DNA from: Lagopus muta
Lineage: Eukaryota > Chordata > Aves > Galliformes > Phasianidae
Direction: 5' to 3'
DNA: 64,000 nt
Assembly (NCBI RefSeq): GCF_023343835.1
Contig: NC_064449.1
Coordinates: forward strand, 62,001-126,000
The position numbers were made by a program, and so were the translations under genes. Shown piece by piece: positions 37,001 through 49,000 of this stretch. Below the pieces are notes generated by a model. It ran no database searches, was not told the origin of the DNA, and saw nothing but the letters and a program-made list of their open reading frames with translations. Position 1 is the stretch's first letter. Each line of letters begins with the position of its first letter.

Positions 37001-40000
37001 TCCTGCAGTAATACAGAAACCCTGCTTAAAACAAATCCAGAGCAGTAATTGAATATGCTAGTGTGTTTCTGTCTGATGTCCCTACCACAGCATTCCTTTT
37101 TGTTTTCCTAGGGGCCACCTGGAATTTCCTTCAGGCATTTTGAAGGGCTATTGCGGTTTTACAAGCCTCGGATGTGCAGTCGGGAGCGATATCTCACTTT
37201 TAAAGCACTGAATCAAGGCAATACTCCTTTACTCAGGTAGGGTTTTTGTTTTTGTGTCCCTTTTCACTTTTTCTTACATTGAAAAGAACATTTTGAAATG
37301 TGCTAGAAAAGGGTTATGCAGGTAGTTAAGGCAGTCCAAGATTTCTTCATGGAGAATAGTGCAATCTCTGTCCCTTGGAGCTTGCAGTCTAAGCCTGAGG
37401 TCTTTCCTCAGTGGTAGAGTTCCAGAGTTAGCTGTCAGTTTCCTCTGCGGGCTTTAGGTCTTACAGAAGAAGGTAGCATTGCAAGCCATTCTGAGTATTG
37501 TCAGCCAGTAACCTCTGGCCAGACCAGGGAGAGGTCATTGTTGGGTTATCAGCTGTGGCTGCAGTTCTAATAAGGAGTTTGCAGTTTCCAGAGACTCTCT
37601 ACTGACAATGCCTGACAAGGATGATTAAGGATTTAATCAACTCCAAGGCTCTGATCAGATGTTTCTTTCTATTTTGCAGTCTGAAAGATTTTTACAATTT
37701 CTATGAAGTTGTTAGCTTGAAATGGAAGGTAAGTATGTATTGGGTGGAGAATAGGGGAATTGCATGGGGAAAGGAGAGCAAAGGAGGTCAGTGATTTAAG
37801 AGAAGGTGGGTAAGAAGGAAAGACAATTGAAAAGCAGATGGTAGGGATAAGGTGGGTCTCCATCACTGCGTGTTTTCCGGGTGGAGGTAGCATTGGTTTA
37901 TTTCGGTTGTGGCTCTTGTGCTTCCAGGCAAAACGAAATCGTGAGCACTGGTTTGATGACCTTCCACGGACAGCATTCCTTATTTTTAAAGGTAACAAGC
38001 TGTGTTTAAATGACAGCATGTGTTGAAATAATAAGAAAAGTATTTCTATACCAAGAAAAGATGCTCTGAAAGAGCTTCCTTGCTTTATGTAGAATAAGGT
38101 AGTTGGCAGTAGTGAACTAAACCCTGTGTGAAGTCATGGAGGGCTGTTTTCTTTTATCAGCATAGAGGTTTTTCAGAGCAGGGGATTTATGGTTGCTGAG
38201 TCTAGCAGAATTTACAGTTTGTTTCTTCATATCCCATGTAGCAACTCAGAGCAGAGACTGTGGAGTGGGACTTCTGTTTTCACAGAAGCTGCTAGGCTTC
38301 CTAGTCCCGCAGTGTGAATGCAGTGCTCATACAGATCAAGTGCAGCTGCTCAGGATGGGGAAGATCTAAAATGCCTGGCCGTGTAATCTGCCTTGCAAGT
38401 GTCGTTTATCTTCTGTGCCCCAAGTTTCCTGATTGCATGTAGCCATTCAGAAATAAGTCCTTATTTGTAATTTTGTTTTTGTGTTGTATGCTGGAGGGAA
38501 ACAGACAACAGCATCTTGATTCAAATGTACAGCTGCCATAAACGTCCTACCTATCTTGGCATTTACTCTTTCTTGACAGCATGTGTTGTTGTAAAGGTGG
38601 GCTGTTCTTCATCAGTTGTTTTTACCTCTGTCCACATCACAGAACTAGTGTATAGGGGTGGGGAGAAGGCATCTGCTGGGTTAAGGATACTGAGTTAATT
38701 GCCACTAAAATTCCTAACGAAATTTCAGATTGGTCCCCAAAAGTTTCTAATCTACTAATCCTCTTAAATTTTGTGCTGAGGGTTGGTATGAGAAATATTT
38801 CAAAGAAGACAGAGGAAGTTGTGTGTAAGATATAAAGACTGCCTAAACATTTATTTTGTCATACTTTCCTTCCTGCAGGCATCAACATCCTTGTGAATTC
38901 CCGTCTATTCCAATACACCATGTGTGAGTAGCAGCAGCAAGTGATGCTCCCTTGATTGCATGGCTCAGGGGTGCTGTCTGTGCTAGGCTCTCCAAGGATG
39001 TGGCATGTGGGGCCTGGCTGTGGGCTGAGCTGCCATTCCTGTATGAATTCCAGAGTTTGGACGAAGAGGGATGGAATGTGTGCTTGTACCGACCATACTG
39101 CAGCTTGAATTTGCAGCTCTCACGGTGTTGAGTCTTCTGGAGAGGCTCAGGTTTCACCATTTCAAGATACACTCGTGATCTCACTGCGTAGGAGTTGGCT
39201 TGTTGCATTTAGATACGTTGGTGGTTAGCTTTCATAAGCCTTGAGGTTTTTATCTTACAACTGAAGTGTGCTGGATGAGGAACTGCCTTGCCAGTTGGCC
39301 TGTTTGCTTTTCAGAAGGTTCATGCACCATTGCCGCTGAAGAGATTGCTTGGGAACTGAACTGCCAGGGAGAATGATTCTCTGCTCCTCTTGAGGAGGAG
39401 TGCTTAATCATGGTGCTGCTTCTAGTGGCCTAAACAGTCTCTTCCTGCTCAGTAATTTGTTGGCTGTTTTTGAGCATCAGAGGGGAGAGATTTTTGTAAA
39501 TTGAGATGCTAAACAAAAGGTAGGAGTAGGGGTGTGTGGAGATCTGAGTGAAAAGGTAAAATCCTGCACCTTCAGAGCCTAGGTTTGAATGGTGTGAAGC
39601 AGTGATAGAGCCAAGATGACTGGGGCCTAGCACTGCTTGGAGCACTTCCTCTGTCCTGTGCTGCTGGGGACACGGTGGTTCTCAAGATCTGGATGCAGAA
39701 CTAAGATGAAGCTGAAACGTTGTGCCACGTCTGCTATACGTTCTGCTATACCTGTGTATAAAATAATCTTGGGAAAAAAATGACTGAGCGTGATTCAGAT
39801 TGCTGGTTTGGTTTGTTTTCTTTCCTTCTGGAGACAAAAGTCTGAGTTTTGTGACTCTTCCAAGCTACAAAGTCAGTTAGTTGAATTGGAAATACTGTCC
39901 CTCCCACATGGCCTATATTGTAATCTTTTTGTTAGCCTAGGAAGTAGTTATCCTGTGATCTAGGAGTGTTTTTGTAGTGGATTTTTACTTTGTTTTTCAG

Positions 40001-43000
40001 ATACTGTGGTGGCTGTGAATGGAATTTGGATTCTTGTTGAAACCTTCATGCTGCAAGGTAGGAAACCTTGCAGCTCATTTCTTGGCTATGATGCTGGGTG
40101 ATTGAATAAAGGGAGAGCTAGAAAAAGTTTTTCTTGTGTCTTGCAGGAGGGAATTTCTTCTCCAGAAATGTCCCATGGAGCTACATCGTCTTCCTCACAA
40201 GTAAGCTGATGCCTCCCGATGTGACTGTGTCATTAAATAATGAGTTGAGAATGGAGTGAGGGAATAGACAGAGATTCCCAGAGAACACACTCACAGGATG
40301 CTGCAGGACAGAGGGGAAAGTAGATGATTCCTCTGTGAGATCTCTTTCTGCAAGCCAAGCCTAGGCTACCTGTAGCATCCACTTGCTGGGTGTTTTATCA
40401 TGGGATAAAAGGAAGTGCACAAGCAAAACTGAATTCTGGCACAACATTCTGGCCTTATGTATGAGAGCCTCAGCATTTATAGTGTGTTACCCAAGCTAAC
40501 TGCTTTGTAGGCCACTCATGTGTTGTTTTGGAGGGAAACTGTTGTCCTTTTCATCTCACCAAGTGTAAGGATGGCCGTTGGGTGGCTGTGAAACCAGTGT
40601 TCAGCATTCCTCTGCTCAAAAGACTGCTCACCTGTGCAAAGTGCAAGCTTTTGTATAAGCCCTCCATATAATGCTGCTTATTTCTGTGCATGGCTCTCAA
40701 ATTGTTTTACAGTCTATGGTGTGGAGCTGCTCCTGAAAACCACTGGACTGGGGCCCGTCGAGTACCTGTCCTCAGGCTGGAATCTGTGAGTGCACAGTAA
40801 TGTTTTGAGAGGCGATAAAAATTGCTGCGTTAGAAAGACTGACTTCTAACAGGAAGCAAGTGCAGGCTTCTGCTTGTAGCCTTGTGCATCCTGCTGGGGT
40901 GAAGCAGCACCAAGAGCCTCCTCTCTGCTGAAATACTAGGAACCTATCATTGCTCTTTCTTTTGTTCTTTTTTTTCGTTTCCAGCTTTGACTTCTCGGTC
41001 ACCCTCTTTGCATTCCTGGGGCTGATGGCACTGGCGTTCAACATGGAGCCGTTCTACTTCATTGTTGTCTTGCGACCTCTTCAGCTGCTGAGGTGAGACA
41101 GGGAGCACAAAGAACAGGTGGGGAGGAAAATGGCATGTTTTCCATCATTTCAGCTGGGGACTGAGCTCCTACCCAGGAGAGGGCAAGGATTGCTCTGTGG
41201 GTACGTGACCATGGCAAACGCAAATCATGTAGAGTAATGAGATTAGCCAGCGTTATCAAAATGAATGATAACAAAAACTTGGGATGGGATATGAAATCCC
41301 GAGCTTTGGAGCTTAAGCTGATCTCTAATAGAGATCAAGGGATTTACCGGGGGCAGATTATTCTATGTCTGCCTTCGTGGGGTTCTTACACCTCCTCTGA
41401 ATTGTCTGATGCTGTTCAGAGAAAAGCTCCTCTGCCATGGTGAGACAGTCTGAGCCAATTTAATAATTTCCATTGAATTACCTGAAATTACAGTTTTCAA
41501 AGGATACTGCTTTCTGGGGTGAAGTACAACCCTGCTCTGGCTGCATTTCACCATAAGCGAGGCTGAGGCTTGTAACCTCTGCTGCTCACTAAAGTGGGTC
41601 TGATTAACCCTCTTGTTTTAAGGTCTGTTCAACATTGCAGGCCACTCAGAGAGTCGCAAAGTCATAGGTGGAAGGCATTTGAGAAGCAAAGTATTGCTTT
41701 GTTAAAGGCAAGTTAATGCAGTTTAGCCCTTCAGTGAGGATTTAAAGAACACTTTGATGCTCAAGTAGGGGGATGAAATGCTGTCCCTTGCCAAAGCCCA
41801 TGTTTGGCAGCTTAGCTTCTCCATAAAGGCTGATGGCACTGCCAAATTTGAAATTAGCAGGCACACTGTGGCTTCATCAGTTTTTTCCCAGTCACAGAGT
41901 AAACTCAGGAAAGTTTGCGTCTGGGAAAAGGAATATTGAGTCCTGACTCTGTACACAGGATTAGTTGAGACTTTTTTTCCTAAATAATAACAATAATTTA
42001 AAAATCTTTGGATCGTGCTGCATGAGAAGATGTGGGCCTTTCCTTGAGAGTTGCTAATCCTGTAGGCACCTACCTGGATGTGTTGGAGGCATTCAGGTGA
42101 AACAGCAGAATGTTATTCAGTAAGCAGATCACTAGAGATCACTAGAACAAGTAGAGATCCTGTGGATTTGGTGTCAGAAAACCTTCCCTGTTTGTTAACC
42201 TGGGAGGTTCAGAGAGCTGTGATATTCTTTTTAATATTCCTGACAGCTCTGGAGAAGTTGCAGTGCATAGGTAACTTCTGACGTCTCCTTTCAGACTCTT
42301 TAAATTGAAGAAACGCTACAGGAATGTTCTGGACACGATGTTTGAGCTGTTCCCTAGGATGGCCAGGTACTGATTGACACTCTTAAACTGGAAAAAGGAA
42401 GGGTGAAGTTTAGTGTCTAGGGCTGTTGTTGGTTTTGTTTTGTTTTGTTTTTGGAGCAATTTGTGATGGGAAGCTATTCTGGGACACCCCCTGCTTCTAT
42501 AAAGATAAGTAAGAGTTGGTGTTTTACTTTTCTGCCCCCTGACTCTGGTGAAAGGAGGCCTATTTGTGAGGAATGTCGGCAGGAATGCGCTCAGTCCCAG
42601 GTGTTTCCTTGTCCTTCACACAGGCACTTCAGAGCATTATTGTGAAATGGGGGGGGGGCAGAAGGAGCTTGGTGTTTGAGTGGGGCATCTTTGGATGTTA
42701 TTTTCTTGGAGCAGATCTGGGCAGAGCATTTTAGGTAGAGAGCATTGTTCTTGGCACTGTCCCAGAATCGAGGATGTAGAGAGGGCAGAACCAGTGTGTT
42801 GGTTTTCTAATTAAACAAACTTCTCTCCACAGTTTTTCTAGCAGAAAAAATACAGACTGGGAAGAATTCCAGGCTGTTCTATAATTTCTTAGAACGTTTC
42901 TGCCTTGAGTGAGTGGAAAGTTCCTTGTCCAAAGACCTTCTGAATGAACGCACAAAGAACAGCAGGGCGATGCTGGCAAAGAGGGTGGTGTGTGGTTTTC

Positions 43001-46000
43001 CAGTTCCGCTTGCAATCCCTTGGAAATTCTTTCCACAGCAACCAGACTGTGACTTTGTATTTTCCCTGCCTTAGTAACTTTTCAGTGTTATGGTATTTGT
43101 GGTTTTTGCCTCCAGCCTAGGTTTAACCCTGCTGATCTTCTACTATTGCTTTGCCATCGTTGGCATGGAATTCTTTGCTGGTGTGGTCTACCCGAACTGC
43201 TGCAAGTGAGTGCTGCAAATCCATCCCTGTCTGCAAAGGGTTTGGTGCTAAGCTAGTAGTAATGCTTCTGGCAGCCCTGTCTTCCTAGGGGGAAAGGGCC
43301 CGAAAATGTGTCTGAGTGAGGCTTTGTAGCTAAGGCAATGTGCTGGGAAAATCTATGTGACATGCTTCGCTTCTTGTGGTAAGATTGGATGAAATGGCTT
43401 TTACATTGCTTTTGGAAAGGAAAGATCTGACTAGTTTTAATGAGATCTGTATTGCTCCTCATCTAGATGTACTGGGAGAACTTCTTTCTGCTATTGTAGC
43501 TTTGTAGGAATGCTTTTAATTTCTGCTGTAGAGCAAAGTTGAGATTTTCATTTCTGTTGCACTGGAGCTGCTCTGCCATATATTACATATTGGACCCAAC
43601 TTTCTACATGATAAATTCACCTTGAATTCACCTCATCTTAGAAGCCAAGCTGTCCTGTGCCCTTTGTATCGTAAGTGATGGCAGACCATGCAGAAATGCT
43701 AATCTTTGAAGATGTGAGCCAAGGAGACAAAAACATTCGGGTTCTCTGGTCTAGTGTTTGCTGAATGATTAGAAAGACTCTCTGTGGTTTGTGCTAAGCT
43801 CTGAGGGCTTAACTAACAAGTGTTAGCCAAGAGATAGAAACTGCCACCCAGCTCACCACCTTCTAAGCTTCTGTGTTTGTAACCCTGAGATGTTGCTGCT
43901 CTCTTCTCATTCTTTGTCTTCTTCAACCAGCACAAGCACCGTGGCGGATTCGTACCGCTGGGTGAACCACACAGTTGGTAACAAGACAGTTGTGGAAGAA
44001 GGCTATTACTATCTCAACAACTTTGACAACATTTTGAACAGCTTTGGTAAGGACAGTTTATTCTAGCAAAGATTGTTCCCTGGTGCTTCTGCGTTCCTGC
44101 AGAGCTGGATAGCAGCACTGCAATGCTCATGTAGACCTGGTACTCTCTAAGAGTTGTCCTAGCACACCTCCAACAGCATCCTTCTCTTCTGGACAATGTC
44201 AGCTGAGTAATAGCCTGCTTGCTTTGCAACAAAGTCAAGACACATCTCTTAAAAGCCAATGTGAAGCAAGCACATCTATTCTGACTGGTAAGCAGACCAG
44301 ATTTCCAGAAATGTTTAAGGAGGGCTTCAGCTTACTGCCCTTCTGTAGAGCTAGCAGTAATGCTAATATATTTATTTAAACTGACTGATAAAGAATAATT
44401 TGAATACGGTGATTATTTTTAACAATTTTTCTTAATGTGTGAGCAGAGATATTTATCTCCTGGGAATTTCAGAGCTCTCCATACTCTGTTGGGAGAGGGT
44501 CAGGTCTGTTTCTGACTCTGAAGAAATACAGATTAAGCCATGTTCCTGTTTCTATGTGTCTACTCCCTTTTGTCATCAGTGGGAGGATGACAAATTGCAG
44601 TGATGAGGGCCTGCATTCTGTATCTGGAATTGCTGGCTGTGTTGAAGCTTGGTATCTTGCTTCAGTCTTCCCTGTCAAGTCCCTTATTTAGAAATCCTAG
44701 AGCAGGTCAGGTTGGATAAAGCAACTGTCTTTATTTTTTTCTTACTTGTATGCAGTTACACTGTTTGAGTTGACAGTCGTCAATGATTGGTACATAATCA
44801 TGGTAAGTAAACCTCAGCTACAAACAGCACAGTCTCTTGCCAGTTGAGCTTGATCTTTCATGCCACCACTGCTTTCTTCCCCTTGCACTTGGAGATGGCA
44901 GGATTAGTCCCAACACTGTCACTTGCTGTGGTCATGCGATTGTTCCTTTTAATCCCCGGCTGATATTTGAGCTCTGTGACATGCCACCTGACATGATTTC
45001 TTCTTGAACTTGACTAGCCCTCAGGCTGAATTTTGCAATCTGGACAAGCGAAGTCACACTATATTCCAATTTATCACCCTGCTGTCCAGGCTGTATTCTT
45101 ATAGTAGCAATGGTTCATACAGCCACAGGCCTTCAGTGTTCAGTGGTTTTGCATATAGGATAATCTCATTTTGCCTTTAGAGATGGATTACCTGCAAGAC
45201 CCAGCTGGGGCACTGAGCATTGTGCAGGCAGCCTCTGGTGTTAGCTATGGAGCCACAAGTATGAGATAGATGGACGGAATTCATGCTGCCTTACTTCTGT
45301 TAGCAAGCAGTTATCAACAAGCTCTCCCTTCTTATGCATACTGGTGACTTTTTCCCTGTCTTCTCTAGGAAGGGGTGACATCTGAAACCACCCACTGGAG
45401 CCGCCTGTATTTCATGATCTTCTATATTGTGACCATGGTAAGTTTCTGAAGATGTTTCCTGTATCAAATTGGGGCTGAGGGGAAGCAGCTTTTACCGTAT
45501 TACAGAGGGAGCTTCCATCCCTAAGTGAGCACAGCTTTGTTTCTCTGTGTAATGTCTTCCAGAAAAAGGTGTGAGTCCACATCACTTGCAGGAAGTTACA
45601 TTTATGAGCATTGACAAAGTTGATGCTGCACAACCTGGGCCTGGGGTAAAGCTGAGAGCAGCACAGCCTTTTTCTGGCCCGTTTGTGGTTTATCAACTGA
45701 CTTTCAGGCAGATGTGTGAATTGGGATGTGTCCGTCTTGGAGCACCAGGAGCTGAAGCACAGACCAAAATGCTCAGCTTTCTGTTGTTGAATTGGACTGC
45801 AAGAATCCCCCAGCAGCAGCCTCCTGATCTCTTGTGTTCATGTCCTCTCCCAGGTGGTGATGACAATCATTGTGGCATTTATTCTGGAGGCTTTTGTCTT
45901 CCGCATGAACTACACTCGGAAGAACCAAGATTCAGAAGGTTAGAACTGAGGACTGGCTGACCCAAACATTGCATCTTCTCTCTGGTGTCTTACGTCTTAA

Positions 46001-49000
46001 GTTCTTTACCAAGAGAGTGGTGAGGTACTGGAACAGCGGCCCAGAGAGGCTGTGGATGCCCTGTCCCTGGAAATGTTCAAGGTCAGGTTGGATGGGGCCC
46101 TGGGCAGCCTGGTCTGGTATTAAATGTGGAGGTTGGTGGCCCTGCATGTGGCAGGGAGTTTGCAGATTCATGATGCTTGAGGTCCCTTCCAACCCAAACC
46201 ATTCTATGATTCTATATTTATGTCTGGAGGAAAGAATCAATTGACCAGCAAAGACCAGATTTTTTTTTATTTTTATTTTTTTTTTAAAGCCTGAATTCCT
46301 AAGCTCATTCTTATCTTTTTGTACATTTCTATCTGAGCTTTCTGTTCTGGCCATCACTTCTCCCTGCCCTGCATGCAGAACAAGGAACGCTGCCTATCTA
46401 GTCCTCTCTGTCTCCCAGTTGTACTTAGACTGGTGACCATACGCTGTGTTTGGATGCACCTTTTTGTACCTTTTAAGAACAGGATGTGACTGGTCTCTCC
46501 ATCCTGTCGCACCTCTGTGAGTCATCGCTTCCTCACTGTCCTTTGTCCCCTGAGCTGTGCATCTGTAGCTTCAAGGCCTGCTAATTTAGGTACCATCAAC
46601 GTATTAATTTCTTGAAGGCCCTCCCTGCTATTCTCAAGTGATTTACACCCAGACTTTTCAAACTTTGTGTAAACTAATCTTGATTCTTTACAATTTTCTG
46701 CAGAGAAGGTATAGTTACTGCACTTTGATATGCCAGAGGATCTTCCTTGCAGAAAGATGCAGTGAAAGCCCTGTCACAGGAATGGCTGCGATTAGCTCAT
46801 CTGATCTTTCTTAGGTGCCAGAAGATCCAAATGTGTGGTGTCATGTCAGTAGGAGCCAGGCATTATTAGTTACAGAACCATTCCTCATCCTGATCCTTCA
46901 GGTACCCACTTTGAAGGGTGCAGTGAAAGGCATTAGTTAACATTTACTTCTCCAGCTGTGTTGGGCAGCTGAAGGCCAAGAGGCAGCAACCAGTGTTTGG
47001 TTTTTTGCTTTGCTAGTTAGCTTGCAGGTGGCAGAAAAGCTACAAGGCTAACACATCAGGCTCCTTGGTATCTTAAAAGCTGAGACACGCTTGCTGACCC
47101 TACACGCTAATTTTCTTTATCCCTCTTTTGTTGGATAACAAGAACATATGTGTTCCAGTCAAAAAAGTAGATGTAGGCTGTTCCTGAATCCCGCATGGGC
47201 CTGTTTGCTTTGCCTTCCAGGGTCATGGAAGCAACATTCATCTTGCTGACTTCTCTTCCTCTTTTTCTTGCCTGTCCAGAAGACAATGGCATTGTGCTGG
47301 AGAAGGAGATCTCCAAGGAGGAAGTGATTGGGATAATCGAGCTGTACAAGTGGAGTTCAGCTGCCACTGAAATTTCTCAGCTGCAGAAGATTGTTTTGCA
47401 GATGGACAAACACGGGGTAAGAGGAAACCTATAATGTAGGTCCTTGGATTGAAGGGAGGAAGGCACACCAGGCCTGCAGGTACCTTTTTGCTGCCTTCCA
47501 AAGGAAATCCGTATGCATCTTTGTCATGTTTAGAGCTGAGCCACAAAGAGGAACTGTGTGGAAATAGCACATAGTTGTTCTGCCTTGGAAAAGTAGCAGC
47601 TGAATGTCCTCTGTCCTCTATAGCCCTGACAAGGACTCGTTACAGCCTGCAGACTTCACATAGAGCTGTCCTGGCCCAGTACTGGCTGGAAAGAGGATAT
47701 TTATCTTTCTGCAGAAAAACCAGTCTTATTCTCCTGCCTCTCTTTCTGTGCCATCATACACTTAGGCTCAGACAGTCCTGAACATAATGCAACAATGTGT
47801 GCATATTGATCCAAACAGCAGCTTTCTGTTCTCTGCATCATTACTTACCTTTTCACTCCAGGGCAGGATGGACAATTGGAAAGATGAGCTGACCTGGCTA
47901 ACTGTTCTTGTGTCTGAGAACTGCTGGCTTTTGCATCTGAGAGGAGTTTAAATGTTTAATAACAGCTATCGTATCTGTGTATCCTGTATGCAAAATGCCA
48001 GTGCTGCAGTCCCTTAGTGGATCTTTATTTACTTTGGTTGGCTTGGTAGTTAAATGTTGAGTTCTTGTTCACATAGAATAGATGATGCTACTTAGAAACA
48101 GATTTCAAGTCAGTTAACCAAAGGATGATGTCTTCAGCCTTGCAGTGGAGCACAGAGTGATGGTCTGGAGTTTCTTTGGTTCTCAGTGCTGTTCAGATGA
48201 CTCATAGGCAGAGAGTAATTCATTACTCAGCCCTCTGCTTATGTGATCTAAAAAGTCTAGGCCTGTGGAGTAAGTGGTATGTGCTAAGCAAATGAGACCT
48301 GAAATTGTTCTAAGCTGAGATCTTCCTTTGGAAGTCTGGGTTTGAGCCTTGTTCCAGATGGTATGTTCTTCTGACAAAATTGAGTGCCCTTGACACAGCT
48401 GTGTCCATTTGAGCTGGTCTCCTGCAGCTCTTTGTAGCCTTCAGGGATCCCTCCAGCGAAATACATCTCAGCCTGGAGCAGATGCCTGCGTTTAGTCAGG
48501 TGATGTGTGCTCTAAAATACCACTGTCTCCTGGCAATGAGAACAGCCTAGGCTCTCCAGTGGGTGACACACCAAAGTTCCAGCACAGCTCCTGTGAGCTG
48601 CTCAGGGACTGACGAATGCCATCTTTTCATCTTCTCCTTCCCCCCAACTCCTTAGCAAGTGTCAACGCTGTTTCTGGGACGCAGATCAAGGACCAAGAGT
48701 GACTTGAGTATGAAGATGTATGAGGAGGAGATTCAGGTATGTGGGTGTAAGTTGGAAATACCAGTAAGCCTCTGTCATTAACAGAACACTTCATGTTGCC
48801 TGACATTTCTAAACGCAGGAGGCGTTCTCCCTCTGAGACACAGGCAGCTTTATGAAAGGAGCAGGCAGTAGAGGAACTGTGCTTTAGATTCATTAGTGCT
48901 AGTGTTCAGGGGCTTTCTTGAACATGTCAGAGCCTCCTCGGTGGGTTCAGGAGCCCAGCTGTGTTGATGATATGCGTCAGCAGTGGCAGTAACAGTGCAG

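Noticed and set aside
45571-45960. 129-codon plus-strand frame over TPCN1 exon 24
   Set aside because: Intron 23 read through into the exon; the acceptor at 45853 and donor at 45938 explain it.
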